NCBI GenBank assembly: GCA_018399685.1
Contig: JAGYOK010000018.1
Coordinates: 1-40,136, forward strand
Direction of reading: 5' to 3'
DNA from: Alphaproteobacteria bacterium
GTDB taxonomy: Bacteria > Pseudomonadota > Alphaproteobacteria > Micavibrionales > Micavibrionaceae
DNA length: 40,136 nucleotides
The translations under genes and the position numbers were made by a program. Positions 8,399 through 17,011 of the stretch are shown piece after piece. How positions within the stretch are numbered: position 1 is the first letter of the stretch; each line of letters starts with the position of its first letter. The notes under the pieces were generated by a model. It was not told where the DNA came from and did no database searches. It saw nothing but the letters and a program-made list of their open reading frames with translations.

Positions 8399-9817
8399 TT
8401 GCTATTTTGGGGCAGACAAAAAAAAGAAACAGCTAAAAAGGCAGAGCAAAGCCGTTCTCGCCGCCCGTTCAGACGCGTTATAGCGATAATGCTTGTTGGC
8501 ACTCTTTTATTTGGTTCTGTGCTTGTAACAAAGCCTAAGCCCTCAGAGGCCTTTTTTTGCTGGTGTCTTGGTTTGTGCAGCCCGCCTGATATGTTGATTA
8601 CAGCGGTTCTTCTCAAAATTCTTAATGTTATATGGGAACCAATTTTAGAAGATGACATAACCTACATCATTAATCTGGAATACGAATTCCTTAACGAAGA
8701 TTTTTTCGAAGATTTTTATATTAAAGCGCTGGCTGAACTGACAGAATATTTGAGTGCATATGGCTTGTATCAGGTGGAAATGGTGGGATCTTTCTTTGAT
8801 GCAAAAAATCAGGTGGAAACAAGTCGTTTGATATTCAAGCTTCAAACCGAAGCCCATAAAGATTATCACGTGAGCGATGATTTTTGCTGGATTGGAACAA
8901 ATGCCAGAAGTCTGGCAGCGTCCGAGAGCAGATCACGCCTGAATATGCTTGCTTTGGCAAAAATTGCTTTGGATCGTCAACTTGGCAAACAAGGGACATC
9001 TTCGGCTCAGGCCGATGTCGGAGACAAAACAGGCCGTTGGCACCAGTTTGTTAATACTTTCTGCGATAAGAAAGATAATGGGTGGGATGGGCCAGGCACA
9101 GGGCTTGAAAGAGCCTGCGATCACGATGGAAGTGGTGCTGGAATGATGTTTGGCGCGACGGATCGCTCCAGAATAAACAGCGATATTGATTATACCCGAA
9201 TGATAGAGGTACCAAGAACCATTAATGTTAACTTTGCCAACATGACGACACCAACTCCTGATGAAAAGAGTATATTGGCGATGTCATCGAACCTGTACGG
9301 GAATATGATACCCTCGCGTACAATTGGATACGACAGGATGAAAAGCTATTCCGCGGCCAGAAGTTTATATATGGATCAAAGAACTATAATAGCGCGGCGC
9401 GGGGTTGCGCAAAACAGCTTTAATGCGATTGTAGCAATGAAATCAGCCGGAACAAGTAATGCAACAGTAGGTGCGCGTACGGCATCTTATATGGCATCAA
9501 TACTTAAAGAGCTTATGCCGGGCGGCACTACAGACGATGAGATTTTTGGCATACTCGGCGAAAATCCAAGCTATTATGCTCAGCTTGAGGTTCTTTCCAA
9601 AAAAATATATCAAAACCCGAAATTCTTTGCAAAGCTCTACGACACACCGGCAAACGTTGCACGTAAGAGTGTGGCAATGAAGGCAATAGAGCTTATGCTG
9701 GATCGTGCTTTGTTCGAAAGCGAACTGCGGCAGGAGATGTTATTATCTGTCATGCTCTCTTCAGAACTGGATCAGAATTTTCGCCGCGTTAATAAAGACA
9801 TGTCAGGGAGTAAATAG
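8399..9817 (+). CDS. Exported Cys-containing protein of unknown family, paralogue 2 of 5
   Basis: This 472-residue protein starts at a TTG (8399), supported by AGGA eight bases upstream and by the fit of its signal region. It has a very basic N-terminus (KKETAKKAEQSRSRR), a hydrophobic helix (about 27-43), and then the Cys cluster FFCWCLGLC at 52-60, near the expected cleavage site. Shared family marks are FFDAKNQVETSRL (132-144), AHKDYHVSDDFC with Cys163, Cys222 (NTFCD), Cys240 (ACDHDG), IDYTRMIEVPR, and a C-terminal block YYAQLEVLSKKIYQNP. It is the closest relative of paralogue 1; both carry CDHDGSG. Only 84 bases separate the two genes, and paralogue 3 starts two bases after its end, so the array is one operon. 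Confidence 0.87.
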   Translation: MLFWGRQKKETAKKAEQSRSRRPFRRVIAIMLVGTLLFGSVLVTKPKPSEAFFCWCLGLCSPPDMLITAVLLKILNVIWEPILEDDITYIINLEYEFLNEDFFEDFYIKALAELTEYLSAYGLYQVEMVGSFFDAKNQVETSRLIFKLQTEAHKDYHVSDDFCWIGTNARSLAASESRSRLNMLALAKIALDRQLGKQGTSSAQADVGDKTGRWHQFVNTFCDKKDNGWDGPGTGLERACDHDGSGAGMMFGATDRSRINSDIDYTRMIEVPRTINVNFANMTTPTPDEKSILAMSSNLYGNMIPSRTIGYDRMKSYSAARSLYMDQRTIIARRGVAQNSFNAIVAMKSAGTSNATVGARTASYMASILKELMPGGTTDDEIFGILGENPSYYAQLEVLSKKIYQNPKFFAKLYDTPANVARKSVAMKAIELMLDRALFESELRQEMLLSVMLSSELDQNFRRVNKDMSGSK

Positions 9818-9819
9818 CA

Positions 9820-11274
9820 GTGAGAAAGCATATAAACATAAATATGCTTAAAAGCACCCCGTTGTTAAAAAAGACAACGCTGGCAATCGTCAGGAGGATA
9901 AACCCTTTGACGAAAAAGGCGGTGGTTATTGTTTTTTGCTTAACTTTCTCTATTTCTGTTTTAGCTACCTCTAACAAGGCATATGCTTGCGGGATATGTG
10001 TAGGTTTAGTGGCCGCTATGGACAACCCCAGCCTATGGGGCAAAACAGAGGATGTTCTTGATGAGCATATTAATGACGAGTTTATGGAGCTGGAAGACTA
10101 TATCCTAAGAATGATATGGATGGAAAATGTATTGCCAGCGTTGATGCTCGCAACAGAGCAACTCTCCGCCGTTGCTATACAACAGGTTATGGCAATCGGG
10201 ATGTTTATGGATGCAGAAATACAAATGAATTCCCAACGATTGCTGCAGGAAATTCAGGCACAGACCCACAAGGACTTCAGGCCTAGTGAAGGGTTGTGTG
10301 AATTTGGCACATTATCAAAATCTCTGGCGAATGCCGACATTAACGGGGATACTTACGCAGTAATATTTAGCGAACGCTCGCAGGATCGTCAGCTGGGAAA
10401 GGGAGATTCCGCAGGAACTTATGGTCACGATCTTGATTTGCATAGCCGGATTTTGCATTTCATAGGCCTGTTCTGTAATCACAAGGATAGAGGCAGCGCG
10501 CTGGAAACAATTTGTGACGTTAGCATATCATGGAGTAGCGGAAGCTTTGATGAAGCCGCCCGACTTCGTATGAACAAAGATATTGATTACTACTCACTTG
10601 TGGACAAGCCCTGGTCTCTCAGAATTGATTTTTCCAACCAAAAACTGATTGATTTGAGCGCAATTCCACCAATTCATGATGAAGACGAGGAACACATTTT
10701 GGCTCTGGCTGCTAACTTGTTTGGTCATATAACCTTTGCCCGTCCGCCAGCCCGGCTTCTTGCCAACAGGCCGAACGAAAAAAGCCTTACCACGGTACAA
10801 AAGCTATACCTTGATATGCGCGCAGTTGTTGCAAAGCGCTCTGTAGCAGAAAACAGCCTGTTTTCTATTGCTACGATGAAATCACAGGCACCGCGCCCAC
10901 CCGATTTATATCTGGGCGGAGGAGGAAAAACAGACCCCAGAGCCAGAGATTATATGGTTAATGTCTTGATGGAGTTGGGGGTTGCAAACTCTGATGTATT
11001 ACAAATGCTGGGTGAAAACATTAGTTATTTTGCTCAAATGGAAATACTGACCAAAAAGCTTTATCAAAACCCTGATTTTTATACAAACCTATACGATACG
11101 CCGGCAAACGTGGAACGTAAGACAGTGGCATTGCAAGCTATCAAATTGATGCAAAAGTTCGATATGTTGAAGAGCCATTTGCGCGGCGAGGCCAATGTTT
11201 CAATATTACTGGAAATGGCTGTAGAGCAATTACAAAGGGAAGTTGAAGACCAGATACAGGCTTTGGCTAAATAA
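9820..11274 (+). CDS. Exported Cys-containing protein of unknown family, paralogue 3 of 5
   Basis: This 484-residue protein starts at GTG (9820) with AGGGAG nine bases upstream, two bases after the preceding stop. A long basic N-region precedes a hydrophobic helix (about 34-50). Cleavage after KAYA would leave CGIC at 57-60 at or next to the mature N-terminus. The shared marks are FMDAEIQMNSQRLLQ (129-143), THKDFRPSEGLC with Cys160, Cys219 (GLFCN), Cys232 (TICD), IDYYSLVDKPW and YFAQMEILTKKLYQNP, then NLYDTPANVERKTVALQAI. The CDHDG motif of paralogues 1 and 2 has become CDVS. Its function is unknown. Export through Sec and periplasmic or surface residence are inferred from the signal and the cysteines. 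Confidence 0.87.
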   Translation: MRKHININMLKSTPLLKKTTLAIVRRINPLTKKAVVIVFCLTFSISVLATSNKAYACGICVGLVAAMDNPSLWGKTEDVLDEHINDEFMELEDYILRMIWMENVLPALMLATEQLSAVAIQQVMAIGMFMDAEIQMNSQRLLQEIQAQTHKDFRPSEGLCEFGTLSKSLANADINGDTYAVIFSERSQDRQLGKGDSAGTYGHDLDLHSRILHFIGLFCNHKDRGSALETICDVSISWSSGSFDEAARLRMNKDIDYYSLVDKPWSLRIDFSNQKLIDLSAIPPIHDEDEEHILALAANLFGHITFARPPARLLANRPNEKSLTTVQKLYLDMRAVVAKRSVAENSLFSIATMKSQAPRPPDLYLGGGGKTDPRARDYMVNVLMELGVANSDVLQMLGENISYFAQMEILTKKLYQNPDFYTNLYDTPANVERKTVALQAIKLMQKFDMLKSHLRGEANVSILLEMAVEQLQREVEDQIQALAK

Positions 11275-11330
11275 ACTGGAGAGTAATTTTTTAAATTTTA
11301 AAGGTTAAGCTGTAAAGGCTACTAAGTAAC

Positions 11331-12674
11331 ATGGGTAATTTTTTTAATAAAATGCTGCACTCAAGAAACTTAAAGATTGTATTGATCTTTATGCTTTTCA
11401 TGAGCTCTGTCATGACTGTCAACACAAGATCTGCACAGGCGCAGTGCTGTGGTTGTAGACAGTGTGCCATACCCACCTTTTCCACAGATCTGACTGAGTG
11501 GGTCCAGACTGAAATTGAAATAACAGTCTACATTTATACTCAGCTTTTACTTCATCAACTTATTTGGTTTGATCTCACCTTCTGGCAACAGCATATGCTG
11601 CCGTTATTTATGCATATCGGCAATCATATGGCCGGTGTCGGAGCTTTTCAGGTAATGATTTTTGGGAAATTTATAGACGCTCAACAACAACTTGAAGCCC
11701 AGCGGGATCTGCAAGTTATGCACGCGCGTGCGAACAAGGATTACCATCCCAGCAAGGGCATGTGTGAGTTTGCAACCCGAATAAAAGGGTTGGCCTCAAG
11801 TGAGCGGAAGGGCGAAGCAAACTCCCTGATTCTAAGTGAGAGATCAACCGACAGATTGCTGGGTAATGTGGATACAGGCGCATGGAGCGGCACAAAAGGT
11901 GATGTTGCTATCCGGCTTGATCTGTTCCAAAGAGAATTTTGCAATACACAAGATAATAATAACAGTTTGTCTGTAATGTGTCCGCTGGCACCAACTTCTG
12001 CGGCGGGAAGAGATCGTCTGAACAAGGATGTTGATTACCAAAGAACCATCGAAGATCCGTGGACGATTGGATTTAACTTGACTGCGGGAGGGAACGCCTC
12101 GGCAGCCGATAAAGAGATTATTGCTATGGCCAATAACCTTTATGGGTATGAGGCTTTCGAGCGCATGGACCACCTGGCTTTGCTTAATGTTCCAAAAGGA
12201 ACGGCCTCAGAAGCACAGCAGGCCTATATAGATCTTCGAGCTTTGGTAGCAAAGACCAAGGTTGCAGAAAACAGCTTTAACGCTCTTATGGCCATGAAAG
12301 GTGAAGGAACAGCCGGATCTCGCCAATACATAGAAGCATATCTTAAGGAGCTTGGAATTCCGGGAGGTGAGGTCAGCGAATATCTTGGACAAAATCCAAG
12401 TTATAATGCCCAGATGGAAGTGTTAACCAAAAAGGCCTACCAAAGCTCTACCTTTTACACGAATTTATATGACAAGCCAGCAAACGTGGAGCGCAAAGGC
12501 GTCGCCATGCAGGCAATAGGCCTGATACAGAAATTTGATTTGTTGAAAAGTTATTTGCGTACCGAGGCATCTTTATCAGTACTATTAGAGCTATCGGTGC
12601 TCCAGCTCCAACGACAGGTAGAATCAAATATCCAGTCCTTTGATGAGCAAGGGATAACGGTAAAGAGTAATTGA
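11331..12674 (+). CDS. Exported Cys-containing protein of unknown family, paralogue 4 of 5
   Basis: At 447 residues this is the shortest member. It has a signal peptide with a hydrophobic run at about 15-30 and likely cleavage near SAQA. A dense Cys cluster QCCGCRQC follows at 38-45. A hydrophobic/aromatic helix region (about 62-110) precedes the shared core. That core has FIDAQQQLEAQRDLQ (114-128), NKDYHPSKGMC with Cys145, Cys204 (REFCN), Cys217 (VMCPL), VDYQRTIEDPW, YNAQMEVLTKKAYQSS and NLYDKPANVERKGVAMQAI. AAGG lies about 12 bases upstream of the ATG. It is closest to paralogue 3 in the C-terminal block (QKFDLLKSYLR against QKFDMLKSHLR), so the array looks like serial duplication followed by divergence. 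Confidence 0.87.
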   Translation: MGNFFNKMLHSRNLKIVLIFMLFMSSVMTVNTRSAQAQCCGCRQCAIPTFSTDLTEWVQTEIEITVYIYTQLLLHQLIWFDLTFWQQHMLPLFMHIGNHMAGVGAFQVMIFGKFIDAQQQLEAQRDLQVMHARANKDYHPSKGMCEFATRIKGLASSERKGEANSLILSERSTDRLLGNVDTGAWSGTKGDVAIRLDLFQREFCNTQDNNNSLSVMCPLAPTSAAGRDRLNKDVDYQRTIEDPWTIGFNLTAGGNASAADKEIIAMANNLYGYEAFERMDHLALLNVPKGTASEAQQAYIDLRALVAKTKVAENSFNALMAMKGEGTAGSRQYIEAYLKELGIPGGEVSEYLGQNPSYNAQMEVLTKKAYQSSTFYTNLYDKPANVERKGVAMQAIGLIQKFDLLKSYLRTEASLSVLLELSVLQLQRQVESNIQSFDEQGITVKSN

Positions 12675-12696
12675 TGATAAAAACGAGGTATCTATT

Positions 12697-14685
12697 GTGC
12701 GTTTTATAAGGTTTAAAAAACCGGTATTTTTATTAACGGCTTTCGTTTTTGCGTTAGTTGCGCTTTTCGGCGCTTTTACCTTTGACAAAATAAGCAACGC
12801 TTTTAAAGCTCAAGATGATATTGCCAGAGTGACATTGCGTAATTTTTCTCCTGGCTCTCTGGTCGATTACCGTGTGCTATCCAATGTCGGCGTGGTCAAC
12901 AAACAACGCACTCAGGTGGATGAGCAAGGAACGCTGTCTCTCCCGATTAGCAAGGATGTTTTGGCACAAATACCTGAAAACAGCACAATTAAATATGAGC
13001 TTAATGTTTCCGAGCCTGATAATAATAAAAGCAAACTCGCCGGGGCTGATAAAGATATAGACCAAACTCCGGCAGAGCTTCTAAATTTGCTGCTTTCTAT
13101 TAACCCAAAAGAGGGCAGCGTGGATTTATCCATGAAAGGTTTGGAGGAATTCTCTAACATCATAATGAAAGAGAATAATCTGGACGAACAAAGCGTAAGC
13201 GCGGACTGGTCAGGTGCCTTTTCAACAATTCTTGGGAGTGACAGCGTTAAAAACGCTATTGGTAAAGACGATTACAACAGAATACAACTTGCTTTCCAGC
13301 ACGCTGGTATACGCAGCGATTTATTAAGCGACCAAGCTGGTATGCCCGTTGTCGAGGTTTTTGCTCTAACCGGAGCTTTGCTTGGCACGGGAAGCAGGGA
13401 CAAGCAAACAGCGCATTGGTCAGGGCCAATAGCAGAGATGACGCAGCAATTTTCTGCTGTTATGATGCAGCAAACAACCCTGATAGGGATGTTGATGGAC
13501 GCAAGCATCCAGCTGGAGACACAACGCAAACTGCAAGAGCTTCAGGCCAGAGCCCACAAGGACTATCACCCAAGTGAGCAAATGTGCAAGGTGGGATCTT
13601 TCGTCCGCAGTGTTGCACATTCCGAGAGCAAGGCAGAAATACAAAAAGAAGCGCTCAACAAGTACCTTATTAACCAATATACGGCTGTTGTACACACGGC
13701 TCCCGCTGGCGGTCCCGATGTTTATGAAGACTCAAAGATCAGAAATTTCAGGGAATTATATTGCCATTCCGTAGATAGCGGCTCGGCAGCCGGGGCAATT
13801 TGTGAGGGAGTAACGAGTGCAACAACGGCAGCCGAACTGGAGCAGATGAACAAGGACATTGACTATACACGGTCAATTGAAGCCAGATTGACATTGGATG
13901 TTGATTTTACAAACGGCGCAATAACACAAGATGAAACAGATATTATGGCCATGGCACGCCATCTGTATTTTCCGTCGGCATTTAATGTATCAACAGTAGG
14001 AGCCCTGACAGATGATCTCCGCCCGCATTTTGAATCGCGTAGTTATGCTGCAAAAATGGGCGTGGCTCATAACTCCTTTATAAACATCATTGGAATGAAA
14101 TCAGCCGCCCCGGTTGGGCGAGCCACTACAGCCACAACAACCTCGCCGACGGTTGCACCATTTGGCACGGGCTCACCAGTCGAAGATCCGGATGTGTTTA
14201 GTACAGTAGCAGGCGTGGGTGTAGGAGCAAACGGGGAGTGCTCGTATATCCCGGGTGGATCTGGTCCGGGGTGTATACAAACTACAAGGCTTACAACAAG
14301 GCCTCCCCCAACTGTTTTAGCGGAAGATTCCGGGTGGGCATATATGAAGGCTCTGTTGCGGGACAATTTTGGTTTAGCGGTATCGGATATTGACAAATAT
14401 CTGGGTGAAAGACCCAGCTATTATGCTCAAATGGAAGTTCTTACCAAGAAGGTTTATCAAGATCCAAAATTTTATATTAATTTGTATGACAAGCCCGCCA
14501 ACGTTAAACGTATTGGCGCGGCAATGGACGCCATCTTGCTTATGAATCAGCGAGACAGATTTGAATCTCTGTTACGTAGGGAAATGATTGCTGCAACACT
14601 GATCGAAAACACGCTCTACGACAAGGTCTATGAGATTAACTCAGGCTTGTTTGAAGAGATGCAGCGTTCTCAGCTTGAAGATTAA
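12697..14685 (+). CDS. Exported protein of unknown family, paralogue 5 of 5, with a different N-terminal domain
   Basis: At 662 residues this is the longest member, starting at GTG (12697) with GAGG upstream. It has a basic start and one hydrophobic helix (about 9-27), but no Cys cluster follows. Instead there are about 200 extra residues. First comes a beta-rich piece (about 42-105), with a shape like an extracellular beta-sandwich, and then a helical piece. The family core begins near 240: LMDASIQLETQRKLQ (266-280), AHKDYHPSEQMC with Cys297, Cys356 (LYCH), Cys369 (AICEG), IDYTRSIEARL, YYAQMEVLTKKVYQDP and NLYDKPANVKRIGAAMDAI. A Thr/Pro/Gly-rich insertion near 470-540 holds two further Cys. 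The domain swap suggests a specialised partner of the other four, for example a tip or anchor subunit; this is inference. Confidence 0.87.
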   Translation: MRFIRFKKPVFLLTAFVFALVALFGAFTFDKISNAFKAQDDIARVTLRNFSPGSLVDYRVLSNVGVVNKQRTQVDEQGTLSLPISKDVLAQIPENSTIKYELNVSEPDNNKSKLAGADKDIDQTPAELLNLLLSINPKEGSVDLSMKGLEEFSNIIMKENNLDEQSVSADWSGAFSTILGSDSVKNAIGKDDYNRIQLAFQHAGIRSDLLSDQAGMPVVEVFALTGALLGTGSRDKQTAHWSGPIAEMTQQFSAVMMQQTTLIGMLMDASIQLETQRKLQELQARAHKDYHPSEQMCKVGSFVRSVAHSESKAEIQKEALNKYLINQYTAVVHTAPAGGPDVYEDSKIRNFRELYCHSVDSGSAAGAICEGVTSATTAAELEQMNKDIDYTRSIEARLTLDVDFTNGAITQDETDIMAMARHLYFPSAFNVSTVGALTDDLRPHFESRSYAAKMGVAHNSFINIIGMKSAAPVGRATTATTTSPTVAPFGTGSPVEDPDVFSTVAGVGVGANGECSYIPGGSGPGCIQTTRLTTRPPPTVLAEDSGWAYMKALLRDNFGLAVSDIDKYLGERPSYYAQMEVLTKKVYQDPKFYINLYDKPANVKRIGAAMDAILLMNQRDRFESLLRREMIAATLIENTLYDKVYEINSGLFEEMQRSQLED

Positions 14686-14713
14686 TCACTGCAAGGACGG
14701 AAGGAAATAGGCC

Positions 14714-16417
14714 TTAACCCCTAACTTCTTCGCCTTGTATGGAAATGCGGTAAGGTGAGCCACTTAATGTGTATTCAGGAGCTTTTTTCAAACCCTTCTT
14801 AAACAAAATATCTATTGCATTTTGAAAGGTTCCGCTTATGAAGACATCATAATCCAGAACATATTTTTCTGTGGTATCCCAAATCAACAAAACGCCTTCT
14901 TTTGCGCTCCATTCTTCAAGTATTTTTTGCAGGTTAGAGTTACGCTTTGCTTCCCATATACGGATTTTATTACTCGGCGTTTCACGAAAGCTGGAGTAAG
15001 AGGATGGAGGCTCTTCCATTAAACTAGCTTCTATTTCTTCGTTAGAGGGCAGAGCGGCGCTGTCCTCTACGTCAGAAGCGTTAACTTCCTCTATTTCCAT
15101 ATCCGTTAGGTTCATTTCCTCCTCGTCGAGTGGGAGTGGATATGGAAGGTCTGAGGCATCTTTGGTATCAGATATATCAGGAACATCCTCGATTGGCAGA
15201 ATTTCCATCGCTTCTTCAGTATCATCGAATGGGCTGGATTCGCCAAGTTTTTTGGCATATTCTTCCTCGGCCCTTTCCTGCTCATTCAAAATAATCTCTG
15301 GTTTAAACTCAGTTCTTTCGGCCTCATCTATATCGGAATAAGTAACAGCGATTTCGTTTTCCTCATAGGAATCCAGCGGACGCATCAAATTCTCTACTAA
15401 AGCGGAATTGTCCTCATTGCCATAATTATCATTTTCAATATTATTTTTATCCAAAACTACTGATTCATGCTGTGCCGTAGAGCTAACGGAGTTATCGCGA
15501 ATAATCTTTTTTTCCAGTAAAGCTCCCATAGATTCTTCCGGTGTTTTAGCAAACTCTGCTTGTGGATCTGGCTTGGAGTCTATTTGTCTTGTTGCTGGAG
15601 CAACATCGGACATCTTGGGCATAAAAGCTTGTACGTTGTTATTTTTAATAACAATCTTCTTATCGTGTATTGATGCTTCCATATCAAGCGGTGCAAGAGC
15701 ATCGTTTAGAACTTCATCCCACGACTTACCGCCTTCCCATGATATGCGCGCCCCCGGATTAACGTTGTCACCAAAAGAATAGGCATATTCCGGAGGAACG
15801 ATTTGTCCAAGAGCCAGAGCTATCGGCATATCTTTACCAAAGCCCTCTATTATATCATGTTTTGCGCCTTCCTCCGTAGCCTCAATTTGTACTGGAGGCT
15901 GTTCTTCAACGGCTTCTTCTTCCTCTATGGGAAGGGAATCTTTACCTTCCAGTGGGTATGGATTAAGAACAAGTGAGGTGGCAGGAACTGACCTTGCCTC
16001 TTCGGCAGGCTCCGCCTGAGCACTTTTTTCTTCCATAGGCTCCGTCTTAACGGGCGTTGGCAAGGGATCAGCCGCTGCTGGTTCGTCTTTATAATCTAAT
16101 GTGATTGTCCTGATCTCTACAGGCTCATTTACGCTGTCGCTTTCCTCAACTTCCTTAATTTCGATTAGAGGCTCAACCTCAATGATCGTACGTTCTTCAA
16201 TTACGGGCGCATCGTAATATTCAGGCAACGCACTGCCCGGCGTAAGTCCAGGGGCGTCTTCATTTTCCATCATAAAAACGTCTGGCCCCATATCCTCTAC
16301 GTGCTCCGTATCATCGGGAGGGGTCCACTTAAATTCTGCATTTGCTGGAAAACTCGCAAATATACCAAAAGCAAGAGCACAAGTTGAAAGAAGAAGGCGA
16401 TTATATTTTGAACACAT
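14714..16417 (-). CDS. TcpQ/PilL-like periplasmic protein with a long acidic linker, part of the secretion locus
   Basis: This 567-residue protein has a signal peptide ending at PANA (27) and a first small alpha-beta domain at about 195-260 (DMPIALALGQIVPPEYAYSF, then WDEVLNDALAPL). A long linker very rich in Glu, Asp and Pro follows, and then a second domain over the last 80 residues. That domain (IRIWEAKRNSNLQKILEEWS, then LDYDVFISGTFQNAIDILF) matches the TcpQ C-terminal/PilL type known from pilus and IncI systems. Both domains look like secretin N0/STN folds, as does DotD. The ATG at 16417 is chosen for its signal peptide and AGGGA upstream; the frame is open to 16489. It follows icmT, where IncI has traL, and likely belongs to the outer-membrane side of the complex. 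It is convergent with paralogue 5, 28 bases away. Confidence 0.72.
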   Translation of the reverse strand: MCSKYNRLLLSTCALAFGIFASFPANAEFKWTPPDDTEHVEDMGPDVFMMENEDAPGLTPGSALPEYYDAPVIEERTIIEVEPLIEIKEVEESDSVNEPVEIRTITLDYKDEPAAADPLPTPVKTEPMEEKSAQAEPAEEARSVPATSLVLNPYPLEGKDSLPIEEEEAVEEQPPVQIEATEEGAKHDIIEGFGKDMPIALALGQIVPPEYAYSFGDNVNPGARISWEGGKSWDEVLNDALAPLDMEASIHDKKIVIKNNNVQAFMPKMSDVAPATRQIDSKPDPQAEFAKTPEESMGALLEKKIIRDNSVSSTAQHESVVLDKNNIENDNYGNEDNSALVENLMRPLDSYEENEIAVTYSDIDEAERTEFKPEIILNEQERAEEEYAKKLGESSPFDDTEEAMEILPIEDVPDISDTKDASDLPYPLPLDEEEMNLTDMEIEEVNASDVEDSAALPSNEEIEASLMEEPPSSYSSFRETPSNKIRIWEAKRNSNLQKILEEWSAKEGVLLIWDTTEKYVLDYDVFISGTFQNAIDILFKKGLKKAPEYTLSGSPYRISIQGEEVRG

Positions 16418-16579
16418 TTTATTATAATTCCCTAAGCGGAGTGAAAATGCGAGCAGCACCAGTGAAATAAGACATACTGCGTGACGCACAACTAGCTACG
16501 TCAAGGATATCTTTGAAAAAAATATAATTCAAGAGCTAAGTCATTTTATGGCACTGGATTAAAGCCATAGGGGGCTTTA

Positions 16580-16879
16580 TTATCCGTAATCTACAAATTG
16601 GTGGGGTGAGAAGCCAACAATACTTGGACGAGAACGCCCGATTAACCATGAACGAAAGGCTCTAATAGCTGATGGAAAGGTCAGCCCCTTATTTTCAAGA
16701 AAGTTAAATAGGTAAAAAACCATAAAAGATATGATAATTGTCGACCATCTAAGATATAAAAGCCAAACCGGAATAAGGAACGCAACGCGGGCATCAAAGC
16801 TTAAAAATCGGATAGTACGCATAGTATCGCGCCAGTGCCAGTTTAATTTGGCGTCAATGTTTTCTAGCTCTTTTACCAT
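16580..16879 (-). CDS. icmT: IcmT/TraK family small membrane protein
   Basis: This 99-residue protein has the IcmT start WHWRDTMRTIRFLSFDARVAF (15-34; the arginine-aspartate and DARVAF positions are the telling ones). Two hydrophobic stretches follow (about 31-47 and 48-62), then the basic tail FRSWLIGRSRP. Known: IcmT is a short inner-membrane protein of every Dot/Icm system and is linked to pore function in Legionella; TraK is its IncI counterpart. It lies downstream of dotB, as traK follows traJ in IncI. A long inverted repeat sits between the two genes. The gene is slightly longer than Legionella IcmT (86 aa) at its C-terminus. Confidence 0.88.
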   Translation of the reverse strand: MVKELENIDAKLNWHWRDTMRTIRFLSFDARVAFLIPVWLLYLRWSTIIISFMVFYLFNFLENKGLTFPSAIRAFRSWLIGRSRPSIVGFSPHQFVDYG

Positions 16880-16927
16880 CGTGTCTATTCGCCTTGCTTA
16901 AAGCTTTGTTATTACAACGTCCATGAA

Positions 16928-16975
16928 GATTATAATATCCCGATCATTAACACTTCGTTAACGATTATTATAATC
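16928..16975. repeat. Long imperfect hairpin between dotB and icmT
   Basis: The outer arms GATTATAATA (16928-16937) and TATTATAATC (16966-16975) are exact complements. Inside them, ATC pairs with GAT and TTAAC (16947-16951) pairs with GTTAA (16957-16961) around the loop ACTTC. The whole makes about 18 paired bases with a 5-base bulge. It lies in the 132-base gap between dotB and icmT and has no T-run, so attenuation or RNA processing within the operon is more likely than simple termination. Confidence 0.6.
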
Positions 16976-17011
16976 CATACAAAAAAATATCAATAGAGAG
17001 CAAAAAATATA

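Noticed and set aside
6767-14685. The array as DotA/TraY or IcmX/TraW copies
   Set aside because: The proteins have only one N-terminal hydrophobic helix, unlike polytopic DotA/TraY, and I see no IcmX signature. A remote link to IcmX cannot be excluded without a profile search.
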